Assembly: GCA_002437945.1 (NCBI GenBank)
Contig: DJSB01000036.1
Location: 1 to 11,831, forward strand
Direction: 5' to 3'
DNA length: 11,831 bases
From: Christensenella sp. UBA6345
Lineage (GTDB): Bacteria; Bacillota; Clostridia; Christensenellales; UBA1242
Position numbers and translations under genes: made by a program
Notes under the pieces: model-generated
The model's input: only the letters and a program-made list of their open reading frames with translations
Databases searched by the model: none
Told to the model about the DNA's origin: nothing
Shown here: one piece after another, positions 1 to 6,839 of the stretch
How the letters are laid out: each line of letters starts with the position of its first letter
Numbering within the stretch: the stretch's first letter is position 1

Positions 1-14
1 ATTCCCTATTACAA

Positions 15-1196
15 TTATTCTGTAGCATAGTTATCAAAATATCCAGTTACTAGTACAATAGGTGTACCTTTATCTCCACTGCCACTAGTTAAGTCACATA
101 GTGAACCAACTAAATCTGTAATTCTTCTAGGAGTTGTACCCAAAGATTCGGCTTTATTAACAAGATTTGATTCTTTCTCATTAATTAGTTTCTTCATTGC
201 TTCTACAGCCTTTTCTCCAGTCAAATTAGCAATTTTGTTGTCTGCCAAATATTTTAATTTAATCTCGTTAGGAGTGCCCAATAAGCCGTCAGTATATGCT
301 GGACTAACAACTGGGTCAGCCAATTCCCAAATACCGCCTACAGGGTCTTTAAATGCGCCATCGCCATATACCATACATTCAAGTTTAACACCCAATCTAT
401 TGTATAATTCTTTTTGAAGATTATTAACAAATGTTTTTGTATCACGTGGGAATAATTTAACTTTTTCATCTGTAGATAAATTACTACCAAGAACACCATA
501 GTCTTCATGATAACCACTACCATCAACACTCTTATTTAAAATTTCATGAAGTGAAATAACTTTTTCTGCACCATTGGCTAGAAGTAATTTTTTAGTTCTG
601 AATCTAGAATGAATATCTGCATTAATAACTTTCTTTGTATATTTTAATATTTCTGTAGGATCATTAGATAAAATAATCTCACAGTCACATTCAGATATTT
701 TTTTATACATTTCAATGTAGTTAACGCCAGTAAATGGGTGTGTAACATCTTTAACTAAATCAGTAAATTCTTTAGCAGTATAAGATTTACCAAATTGGAA
801 AATACCTAAATCATATAATTTTTCAATAGATACTAAAGGATTACCAACTTCATCAAATGGATAAGATAATTGAATAACTATTTTATCTGCCCCTCTAGAA
901 ATTCCCCTTAATATACTAGAAAATCTATTCCTAGATAATATAGGAAAAACTACACCAATAGTTCCACCACCTAATTTAGTTCTTACATCTTTTGCTATAT
1001 TATCAATAGTGGCAAAATTTCCTTGAGACTTTGCAACAATTGCTTCTGTTACAGCAACAATATCTTTTTCCTTTATTTTAATATTTTCATTTTTAATTGT
1101 GGCTTCAATACAATCAGCCACGATGTTAACCAAGTTATCCCCTGGTCTAATAATTGGAGCACGTACACCCCTTGCAACTGTACCAACTGTTCTCAT
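15..1196 (-). CDS. CofE-like coenzyme F420-0:L-glutamate ligase family protein
   Basis: This 393-residue protein belongs to the CofE/F420 gamma-glutamyl ligase superfamily. The N-terminal block around residues 15-60 (RPGDNLV, then IKEKDIVAVTEAIVAKSQGN) and the block YGDGAFKDPVGGIWELADP at about 277-295 are the parts I recognise. True CofE enzymes add glutamate to F420-0 with GTP, but they are nearer 250 residues. The longer form seen here is common in Firmicutes that are not known to make F420, so the substrate is unknown and an amide-ligase role is inference from the family. No signal peptide or membrane segment is visible. The ATG is preceded by AAGGAG (1203-1208) with a 6-base spacer, which fixes the start. 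The stop is TAA. The gene ends 14 bases from the window edge, so its terminator and any downstream partner are not visible. Family assignment is fairly sure; function is not. Confidence 0.8.
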   Translation of the reverse strand: MRTVGTVARGVRAPIIRPGDNLVNIVADCIEATIKNENIKIKEKDIVAVTEAIVAKSQGNFATIDNIAKDVRTKLGGGTIGVVFPILSRNRFSSILRGISRGADKIVIQLSYPFDEVGNPLVSIEKLYDLGIFQFGKSYTAKEFTDLVKDVTHPFTGVNYIEMYKKISECDCEIILSNDPTEILKYTKKVINADIHSRFRTKKLLLANGAEKVISLHEILNKSVDGSGYHEDYGVLGSNLSTDEKVKLFPRDTKTFVNNLQKELYNRLGVKLECMVYGDGAFKDPVGGIWELADPVVSPAYTDGLLGTPNEIKLKYLADNKIANLTGEKAVEAMKKLINEKESNLVNKAESLGTTPRRITDLVGSLCDLTSGSGDKGTPIVLVTGYFDNYATE

Positions 1197-1229
1197 AATA
1201 ATCTCCTTAATTATTTAGTAAACACTATC

Positions 1230-1235
1230 ATTATA
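1230..1235 (-). promoter_or_regulatory. Probable -10 box for the CofE-like gene
   Basis: A perfect TATAAT lies on the minus strand 34 bases before the start codon of the CofE-like gene. The -35 region at a 16-18 base spacing is only T-rich (TTTATT or TTTTTA), so this is a partial sigma-A-type match. Transcription would begin near 1223 and give a short leader containing the AAGGAG site. Confidence 0.5.
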
Positions 1236-1268
1236 CAATATATATTCAAAAAATAAAAATCATTCTAC

Positions 1269-1301
1269 AAAAAAAAGAAGAATATATTTTATTCTTCTTT
1301 T
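1269..1301 (-). terminator. Intrinsic terminator after rnhA
   Basis: A perfect 12-bp inverted repeat (AAAAGAAGAATA at 1273-1284, TATTCTTCTTTT at 1290-1301) encloses a 5-base loop. Read on the minus strand, the hairpin ends in a run of 8 T (complement of 1269-1276). It sits 24 bases after the rnhA stop and upstream of the CofE-like gene, so it should separate the two units. Confidence 0.8.
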
Positions 1302-1325
1302 ATAGTTATTATAAGTAAAATTTGT

Positions 1326-1784
1326 TTAATTACCCGCTGAATTTTGACTTAAATAATTGTCAATTTCTTTTCTTGCTAATGCATCACATCTATTGTTATA
1401 TGCGTTATCAGCATGTCCTTTAACTTTTACCCATGTAACGTTATGCTGTGCAATTAAATTAATCAATTCTTGCCATAAATCTAGATTTAACACAGGTTTT
1501 TTATTAGCAGTACGCCAATTATTTTGTTGCCAGTTTTCTATCCAACCCAACAAAAATGCATTAACAGTATATGCCGAGTCTGAGTATATGGTAATATTGC
1601 ACGGTTCTTTAATTAATTTAAGTCCTTCTATAACAGCAGTTAATTCCATCCGATTATTGGTTGTATTATCACAAAAACCAGAAAATTCTTTTTCTACATT
1701 TTTATATTTTAATATAATTCCATAACCACCTGGGCCCGGATTATATGAGCATGCACCGTCTGTATACAATTCTACGTTTTTCAT
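1326..1784 (-). CDS. rnhA: Ribonuclease HI
   Basis: Ribonuclease HI cuts the RNA strand of RNA:DNA hybrids in the cytoplasm, removing R-loops and replication primers. The 152-residue length matches the classic bacterial enzyme (E. coli, 155). The whole active site is visible: D9 in YTDGAC, E47 in NNRMEL, D69 in YSDS, H124 in VKGHAD and D134 in CDALA, almost the same numbering as in E. coli (D10, E48, D70, H124, D134). The region WIENWQQNNWRTANKKPV (81-98) resembles the basic-protrusion handle that binds the hybrid. The start is supported by AAAGGAAA (1791-1798), 6 bases upstream. It is transcribed alone, between a terminator and a divergent tRNA gene. The assignment is close to certain. Confidence 0.96.
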   Translation of the reverse strand: MKNVELYTDGACSYNPGPGGYGIILKYKNVEKEFSGFCDNTTNNRMELTAVIEGLKLIKEPCNITIYSDSAYTVNAFLLGWIENWQQNNWRTANKKPVLNLDLWQELINLIAQHNVTWVKVKGHADNAYNNRCDALARKEIDNYLSQNSAGN

Positions 1785-1806
1785 TTTTACTTTCCTTTAC
1801 AATAAC

Positions 1807-1836
1807 ATAATATCACAAAGTTTGTTTATAAAACAA
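1807..1836 (-). promoter_or_regulatory. Probable sigma-A promoter of rnhA
   Basis: On the minus strand, TTGTTT (1831-1836) and TATTAT (1807-1812) are separated by 18 bases. The start point would be near 1800, just before the ribosome binding site, giving a very short leader. The -35 lies inside the palindrome at 1819-1839. Confidence 0.45.
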
Positions 1837-1839
1837 ACT
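1819..1839. promoter_or_regulatory. 9-bp perfect palindrome, possible operator
   Basis: AGTTTGTTT and AAACAAACT form a perfect inverted repeat around a 3-base centre (ATA). It covers the predicted -35 of rnhA and lies 15 bases upstream of the -35 of the tRNA-Trp promoter, where a repressor or activator could act on both. It has no T run placed to make it a terminator. The operator role is inference, and no known regulator motif is recognised. Confidence 0.35.
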
Positions 1840-1854
1840 ATTTATTTGAATTTA

Positions 1855-1883
1855 TTGACATTTAGGTTATAATTATTTATACT
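1855..1883 (+). promoter_or_regulatory. Strong sigma-A promoter of tRNA-Trp
   Basis: A perfect TTGACA (1855-1860) and TATACT (1878-1883) are spaced by exactly 17 bases. The predicted start is near 1890, about 24 bases before the mature tRNA. Such a near-consensus promoter fits a stable RNA gene. Confidence 0.88.
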
Positions 1884-1913
1884 TATTACGTGATTGAAAA
1901 ATTACTGCACTTT

Positions 1914-1988
1914 AGGGGAGTAGTTCAATGGTAGAATCGCGGTCTCCAAAACCGTTGGTTGAGGGTTCGAGTCCTTTCTCCCCTGCCA
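1914..1988 (+). tRNA. tRNA-Trp (anticodon CCA)
   Basis: A complete cloverleaf can be drawn. The acceptor stem is AGGGGAG (1914-1920) with CTCCCCT (1978-1984), 7 perfect pairs. The D arm is GTTC/GAAT, and the anticodon stem is GCGGT/ACCGT with loop CTCCAAA, giving anticodon CCA (1946-1948), which decodes UGG. The variable loop is TGGTT. The T arm is GAGGG/CCTTT with loop TTCGAGT. The discriminator is G1985, and the 3' CCA (1986-1988) is encoded in the gene. Position 8 is T1921, the usual site of 4-thiouridine made by ThiI, whose gene lies in this same window. It stands alone, with its own promoter and terminator. Confidence 0.97.
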
Positions 1989-1993
1989 ATTTT

Positions 1994-2016
1994 AACGCAT
2001 TTATTGCGTTTTTTTT
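1994..2016 (+). terminator. Intrinsic terminator of tRNA-Trp
   Basis: AACGCA (1994-1999) pairs with TGCGTT (2005-2010) around a 5-base loop and runs into eight T (2009-2016). It begins 6 bases after the tRNA CCA end and lies 35 bases before the start of the UDG-family gene. Confidence 0.85.
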
Positions 2017-2051
2017 ATAAATTTAACTTAATAATATTAGGGATAAAAAAA

Positions 2052-2606
2052 ATGACTTACGAAGAAATAGATAATATGGTTAAAAAATGTAGAAAATGTG
2101 GTATGTTACTTAAGCCACGTTTTTACACATTTAAACAAGGTGAATCCAATATTCTTATAATTGGTGAATCTCCTGCAAAAGATGGCTGGATTGAATCAGG
2201 CAAAGCATTCTACAATGATAAAGGCACATTACAAGGAACAGGCAGAATATTATCAAGATTATTAGAATTAATTGGATTAACTATAGAAGATATAAGTTTT
2301 ACAGAATGTTGTAAATGTCATCTTGATAATATCACCACTTTAAGCGAATTTACAGCCAATTGCCGTCCCTTTCTTATATCTCAACTAGAATTAAGTAAAC
2401 AAGAAATTATCCTTACTATGGGTAAATTTGCAACTCAACAGATATTGGGAATTGAAATTAAACGTTTTAAAGACTATGCAGGAAAAGAGTTCAAATATGG
2501 TAATAAAATAGTAATACCAATATATCACTGTTCCCCTATTAATCCTTTGGGATATTCCGGTAATGTAGAGATATTTAAAAGTTTAACAAAATATAATTTG
2601 CGTTAA
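2052..2606 (+). CDS. Uracil-DNA glycosylase superfamily protein (family 4/5-like, Fe-S type)
   Basis: This 184-residue protein resembles Fe-S uracil-DNA glycosylases, which remove uracil from DNA to start base-excision repair. Visible features are a CxxC pair near the N-terminus (C13, C16), motif-1-like GESPAKDGW (38-46), SGKAFYN (49-55), the paired cysteines of the family-4 pattern (C89 in KCHL and C104 in NCRPF, candidate 4Fe-4S ligands with C13/C16), and motif 2 HCSP (159-162). Motif 1 differs from the common GEAPG, so substrate range may differ. The frame is open back into the tRNA gene, but ATG 2052 is chosen because residues before it would be encoded by the tRNA and its terminator; a modest AGGG (2039-2042) lies 9 bases upstream. 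No clear separate promoter is seen, so expression may depend on read-through from tRNA-Trp. Confidence 0.8.
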   Translation: MTYEEIDNMVKKCRKCGMLLKPRFYTFKQGESNILIIGESPAKDGWIESGKAFYNDKGTLQGTGRILSRLLELIGLTIEDISFTECCKCHLDNITTLSEFTANCRPFLISQLELSKQEIILTMGKFATQQILGIEIKRFKDYAGKEFKYGNKIVIPIYHCSPINPLGYSGNVEIFKSLTKYNLR

Positions 2607-2637
2607 AATAACATTAAACAAAACACTATTTAATAAC

Positions 2638-2681
2638 AAAAAAAAGAATTGGATAATTAATTATTAATCCAATTCTTTTTT
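2638..2681. terminator. Bidirectional intrinsic terminator between the UDG gene and rny
   Basis: A 15-bp perfect stem (2640-2654 with 2667-2681; core GAATTGGAT/ATCCAATTC) has a 12-base loop. A run of A at 2638-2645 and a run of T at 2676-2681 let it work in both directions. It sits between two convergent genes and serves both. Confidence 0.88.
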
Positions 2682-2716
2682 ATTTAAAAATAATGATAGA
2701 TTGTAGAATATCTAAA

Positions 2717-4315
2717 TTATTTTGCATATTCTACACTACGTGTTTCTCTAATAACATTAACTTTAATGGTTCCTGGATATTCCATTTCTTTTTCAATTTT
2801 TTGGGCAATATCTTTAGCTATAAATAATGCTTCATCATCACTAATTTCTGTAGGTTTTACGATAATTCTAACTTCTCTACCTGCTTGAATAGCATAAGAT
2901 TTATCAACACCTTTAAAACTATTAGCAATTTCTTCAAGTTTTTGTAAACGTTTGATATAATTCTCCAAACTTTCACGTCTAGCACCTGGTCTAGCACTAG
3001 ATATAGCGTCTGCGGCTTGTACTAAAATTGCTTCAATACTTTCAAATTCGCAATCGCCATGGTGAGCAGCAATACAATGAATAACTTCTTTTGTTTCTTT
3101 GTATTTTTTAGCCAAATCAACACCTATAGTTACGTGAGTTCCTTCTACTTCATGGTCAACTGCTTTACCTATATCGTGTAACAACCCACCACGTTTTGCT
3201 ACATTAACATTAGCGCCTAATTCAGCAGCCATAAGCCCTGCTAAATATGATACTTCTAAACTATGTTTCAAAACATTTTGACCATAACTTGTACGATATT
3301 TCAATCTTCCCAAGATCTTAATCAATTCTGGATGTAAGCCATTAATACCAGCATCAAAAGCGGCTGCTTCCCCTGCTTCTTTAATAGTTACTTCCATATC
3401 TCTAGTAACTTTTTCTACCATTTCTTCAATTCTTGTAGGATGAATACGTCCATCAAGAATAAGTTTTTCTAGTGATATACGAGCAATTTCACGTCTTACT
3501 GGGTCAAATGATGATAATACAACTGCTTCAGGAGTGTCATCAATTATTAAATCTACACCAGTAGCATTCTCAAGTGCTCTGATATTTCTACCTTCACGAC
3601 CAATGATTCTACCTTTCATTTCTTCACTAGGAAGTATAACTGAAGATACTGTTACTTCACTTGTATGATCAGCAGCACATCTTTGAATTGCTAAAGTAAT
3701 AATATCTTTTGCTTTCTTATCTGCATCTTCTTTTGCATTTTGCTCGATATTTCTTACCAATACAGCAGCATCTCTTTTTGCTTCTTCTTCATACATTTGA
3801 ATTAATTGTGATTTTGCATCTTCTTTTGATAGTCCAGCAACTTTTTCAAGTTCTGCAACAATTTGGTCTTTGATCTTGTTTTGTTCGTTAATTGCATTTT
3901 CAATCTCTTGTTCTTTGCTTTCCAATGCGGCTTTCATATTATCAATTGCTTCAATTTTATTATCTAACATTACTTCACGTTTGGTAATAAAATCTTCACG
4001 TTGAACAATACGATTTTCTGATTTTTGCATTTCAGCACGTCTTTCTTTAAGTTCAGCATCACATTCATTTTTCAATCTTAAAACTTCGTCTTTTGCTTCT
4101 AAAATTGCTTCTTTTTTAACTGTTTTTGCTTCATTTAAGGCTTCTTGGATAATATTAGTAGCAGTTTCTTTGCTTTTCTCTGTTTTTCTTTTTGCTAAAA
4201 ACGCATTCAAAAACATACCTAAAGGCACAGCAACTGCAACACAAATTATGCCAACAATAAGACTTACAACTGGAGTTGACAATGCTAATAAACTTAACAT
4301 TGCACTTTGTGTCAT
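2717..4315 (-). CDS. rny: Ribonuclease Y
   Basis: RNase Y is the membrane-anchored endoribonuclease that starts mRNA decay in many Firmicutes. The order of parts is typical. A transmembrane helix lies at about 11-40, followed by a long charged coiled coil (about 42-205) and a KH RNA-binding domain with GxxG-type IIGREGRNIRALE (237-249). An HD phosphohydrolase domain follows, with H351, the H380-D381 doublet in LLHDIGKAVDHE, H418/H419 and D436 as metal-binding candidates. The 532-residue length is close to the family norm (about 520). AAGGAG (4323-4328), 7 bases before the ATG, fixes the start. It is a single-gene unit with a consensus promoter at 4440-4468 and a leader of about 117 nt with several AT-rich hairpins. 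The C-terminus (VNVIRETRSVEYAK) is the conserved family ending. Confidence 0.97.
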   Translation of the reverse strand: MTQSAMLSLLALSTPVVSLIVGIICVAVAVPLGMFLNAFLAKRKTEKSKETATNIIQEALNEAKTVKKEAILEAKDEVLRLKNECDAELKERRAEMQKSENRIVQREDFITKREVMLDNKIEAIDNMKAALESKEQEIENAINEQNKIKDQIVAELEKVAGLSKEDAKSQLIQMYEEEAKRDAAVLVRNIEQNAKEDADKKAKDIITLAIQRCAADHTSEVTVSSVILPSEEMKGRIIGREGRNIRALENATGVDLIIDDTPEAVVLSSFDPVRREIARISLEKLILDGRIHPTRIEEMVEKVTRDMEVTIKEAGEAAAFDAGINGLHPELIKILGRLKYRTSYGQNVLKHSLEVSYLAGLMAAELGANVNVAKRGGLLHDIGKAVDHEVEGTHVTIGVDLAKKYKETKEVIHCIAAHHGDCEFESIEAILVQAADAISSARPGARRESLENYIKRLQKLEEIANSFKGVDKSYAIQAGREVRIIVKPTEISDDEALFIAKDIAQKIEKEMEYPGTIKVNVIRETRSVEYAK

Positions 4316-4330
4316 TCTAATTCTCCTTTT

Positions 4331-4424
4331 ATTAAATTTTAATAGTACAATAATTTAATTCTCTATAACAATAGAGAAAATTTTTTCTGATATATATAAA
4401 TTTTTGAATTGATCAAAAAATTTT
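4331..4424 (-). other. Structured 5' leader of rny
   Basis: Three inverted repeats lie between the rny promoter and its ribosome binding site: an AT hairpin at about 4400-4424 (TTTTTGA/TCAAAAA); TTCTCTAT/ATAGAGAA with a 4-base loop at 4359-4378; and ATTAAATT/AATTTAAT (4331-4338 with 4352-4359), ending just upstream of AAGGAG. The last two share one base, so they meet or compete. On the plus strand the middle hairpin is followed by six T, but no plus-strand gene is there to terminate. Leader-mediated control is inference. Confidence 0.4.
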
Positions 4425-4439
4425 ATCTACCACATATTA

Positions 4440-4468
4440 ATTGTAATTAAATATTAAAATTTTGTCAA
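4440..4468 (-). promoter_or_regulatory. Sigma-A promoter of rny
   Basis: On the minus strand a perfect TTGACA (4463-4468) and TACAAT (4440-4445) are separated by exactly 17 bases. The start point falls near 4433, about 117 bases before the rny start codon. Confidence 0.82.
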
Positions 4469-4481
4469 ACAATATAGTTAT

Positions 4482-4526
4482 AAAAAAAGTCGAATAATAT
4501 CCTTTGTTGTGTAGATATATTCGACT
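4482..4526 (-). terminator. Intrinsic terminator after thiI
   Basis: AGTCGAATA (4488-4496) pairs perfectly with TATTCGACT (4518-4526), with three more pairs after a bulge. On the minus strand the hairpin runs into seven T (complement of 4482-4488). It begins 6 bases after the thiI stop, ends the desulfurase-thiI unit and isolates the rny promoter. Confidence 0.85.
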
Positions 4527-4532
4527 ATAATT

Positions 4533-5696
4533 TTATAAATCTTTTGTATTAACTATTTCTTCTTTTTCCATTGCTTCCGCTATTAATTCTTCAATATTAA
4601 GGCGAGATTCTTCTTTTTCTACTTTATCTATTCTTGGCTTAATAATTGGATGTTCTGGCAAGAATACTGTACAACAATCTTCATATGGTAATATAGAAGT
4701 ATCATATGTCCTTATCTTTTTACTTATTGCTATTATATCTTCCTTATCCATACCTATTAAAGGTCTTAATACAGGTAGATCTTCAATAACTGCATTAGTA
4801 ACTGTCATACTTTCTATAGTTTGTGAAGCAACTTGTGCTAGACTTTCACCTGTAATTATCGCCTTTAATCCATTATTTTTTGCTATACGTTCACTAATAC
4901 GCATCATTATTCTACGCATAAGTGTAATCATATATTCTGGTTTACATCTTTTGTGTATCTCTTCTTGTATATGAGTAAATGGTATAATATGAATAGTTAT
5001 ATTACCAGTATATTCACTAATAATATTGGCTAAAGTAATTACTTTATTTTTTGCCAACTCGCTTGTGTAAGGGAAACTATGAAAATGTATAGCATGCAAA
5101 GGCATACCCCTTTTACTTATCAAATAACCTGCTACTGGACTGTCTATACCACCAGATAATAAAAGTAAACCACCACTACTACTTCCTACAGGCATACCAC
5201 CCACACATTTAATAGTTTCACTATAAATATATGTATTCAAGTCTTCCCTTAATTCCATAGAAATTGTAACTTCTGGTTCAGATAAATCAACCTTTAATTC
5301 AGGGTGTTTGTTAAGTATATATTCACCCATCATTGCAGCAAATTGTATTGATTGAATAGGAAATAACTTATCCGCACGTTTAACATTTACTTTAAAAGTT
5401 TTAAAATTATAATCCAATTTATCTAAACATTCTTCTATATTATATTGACTAGTTTTAACTACATAGCATGGACTTAACGAATACACACCAAAAACATGAG
5501 AAATTTTTTCAATAATTTCCTGTTCATATATCTCATCATAATTTTTAATAATATATCTACCAGATATTTTATTAAGTTTAAGTTCAAATTTTTTAAGTGA
5601 TTCGAGAATATTGTGAATTAACATATTTTCAAAAACATATTTGTTTTTGCCCTTTAAAAATATTTCACCAAATCTAATTAATATTGCTTTTTCCAT
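4533..5696 (-). CDS. thiI: tRNA 4-thiouridine synthase / sulfurtransferase ThiI
   Basis: ThiI adenylates U8 of tRNAs and replaces its oxygen with sulfur; in some bacteria it also passes sulfur to ThiS for thiamine. The N-terminal ferredoxin-like and THUMP region spans about 1-165. The PP-loop ATP-binding motif SGGIDSP is at 181-187. The conserved segment PYEDCCTVFLPEHP with C341/C342 is near 337-350. The protein is 387 residues and stops after the PP-loop domain. It therefore lacks the C-terminal rhodanese domain of the E. coli enzyme (482), as in Gram-positive ThiI proteins, which take sulfur from a partner desulfurase. That partner is the gene 12 bases upstream in the same unit, an arrangement known as nifZ-thiI in Bacillus subtilis. 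AGGAA (5703-5707), 6 bases before the ATG, fixes the start. Confidence 0.95.
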   Translation of the reverse strand: MEKAILIRFGEIFLKGKNKYVFENMLIHNILESLKKFELKLNKISGRYIIKNYDEIYEQEIIEKISHVFGVYSLSPCYVVKTSQYNIEECLDKLDYNFKTFKVNVKRADKLFPIQSIQFAAMMGEYILNKHPELKVDLSEPEVTISMELREDLNTYIYSETIKCVGGMPVGSSSGGLLLLSGGIDSPVAGYLISKRGMPLHAIHFHSFPYTSELAKNKVITLANIISEYTGNITIHIIPFTHIQEEIHKRCKPEYMITLMRRIMMRISERIAKNNGLKAIITGESLAQVASQTIESMTVTNAVIEDLPVLRPLIGMDKEDIIAISKKIRTYDTSILPYEDCCTVFLPEHPIIKPRIDKVEKEESRLNIEELIAEAMEKEEIVNTKDL

Positions 5697-5708
5697 AATA
5701 TATTCCTA

Positions 5709-6839
5709 TTAAATAATCTTTAGATATTTTTCACAATTAAGTTTTAATATTGAAGCCGCATAAATAACTTCTTCTTCAGTATTAAATTCACTAAAACTAA
5801 TTCTTAACGAACCATTGATGGTTACATCGCCTACACCCATTGCTGATAATATTCTGTTACCACTTTTACGGCTAGAACATGCCGAACCATTACTTAATAA
5901 TACACCATCTTGTTCAGCCATATGCAAAGTAGTTTCCGCTTTAACATAAGGTATTGCAAAAGAAACAATATAAGGCGAACAATCATCAGTAGATATAATT
6001 CTATAGTTAATAAAATTAGTTGAAAGTTCTTTAATAAATGCTGCTTTTAATTTTGATACATGTTCAAAATTTTCTTTTAGTCTCATTATGGACAACTGAA
6101 GTGCCATACAGAATGCTATTATTCCACACGAATTTTCAGTACCACTTCTTAATCCAAATTCTTGACCACCACCATAAACTAGTGGTTTAAGGTTTATACC
6201 ATCTTTTACATATAATGCACCTACACCCTTTGGACCATGTATTTTATGTGCACTTATAGTATACATATCTACACCTAAATCACAAAAATTAACTGGTATC
6301 TTTCCTATAGCCTGTACACCATCACTATGGAAAATTACTTTTTTATTAACTTTTTTTGCTATGCTAACTAGTCTTTTTATATCATTGATAGCACCAGTTT
6401 CATTGCAAACATGCATAATAGAAACAAAAGAAGCACCTATTACTTTTTCTCTAAAGTCATTTTCGTCAACGACACCTTCACTGGTAAGTTTAACGAATTC
6501 TACTTGATAACCTTTTTCTTGTAGTTCTTTTGCCACATTATATACAGATGGATGCTCGGCATAAGAAAAAACCAATTTACCCATATTTTTTCTTAAAACA
6601 CCATTAATTGCCATATTGTTGGCTTCTGTAGCACCCGATGTAAAAATTAACTTGTCCATCAAACTTGCACCAAGAAGTTTTAAAATTTCATTTCTATTTT
6701 TAAGCAAATCCATATTTATATCCGAACCAGCCTTATATAGTGCTGATGGATTAAAATAACTATTTTTACTATAGTTTACGTAAGCATTAAGTGCTTCGTC
6801 ATAAATTTGTGTAGTACTTGCATTATCTAAAAAAATCAT
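5709..6839 (-). CDS. nifS: Cysteine desulfurase (NifS/IscS family), ThiI partner
   Basis: This PLP enzyme turns cysteine into alanine and a protein persulfide. In the 376-residue form, IFLDNASTT is at 2-10, H96 stacks on PLP, D173 and Q176 lie in HSDGVQ, the PLP lysine is K199 in SAHKIHGPKG, and the persulfide cysteine is C321 in NGSACSS. ATG 6839 is chosen over the in-frame ATG at 6875. It has GAAGGG (6848-6853) 8 bases upstream and begins the family's usual MIFLDN; the longer version adds 12 residues and has no ribosome binding site. It lies 12 bases before thiI and most likely feeds it sulfur; no iscU/nifU scaffold is adjacent. The start codon sits inside a long hairpin (6829-6905). Confidence 0.94.
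   Translation of the reverse strand: MIFLDNASTTQIYDEALNAYVNYSKNSYFNPSALYKAGSDINMDLLKNRNEILKLLGASLMDKLIFTSGATEANNMAINGVLRKNMGKLVFSYAEHPSVYNVAKELQEKGYQVEFVKLTSEGVVDENDFREKVIGASFVSIMHVCNETGAINDIKRLVSIAKKVNKKVIFHSDGVQAIGKIPVNFCDLGVDMYTISAHKIHGPKGVGALYVKDGINLKPLVYGGGQEFGLRSGTENSCGIIAFCMALQLSIMRLKENFEHVSKLKAAFIKELSTNFINYRIISTDDCSPYIVSFAIPYVKAETTLHMAEQDGVLLSNGSACSSRKSGNRILSAMGVGDVTINGSLRISFSEFNTEEEVIYAASILKLNCEKYLKII

Noticed and set aside
1023..1256. Plus-strand open frames opposite the CofE-like gene and others opposite rnhA, rny, yunB and spoVAD
   Set aside because: They lie opposite well-supported genes, lack ribosome binding sites and show no family features.
1959..2051. Upstream extension of the UDG-family frame by 31 codons
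   Set aside because: It would start inside the T arm of tRNA-Trp and run through its terminator; ATG 2052 fits the family start.
4359..4386. Plus-strand intrinsic terminator (hairpin plus six T)
   Set aside because: No plus-strand gene lies upstream; it falls in the rny leader, so it is listed there as leader structure.
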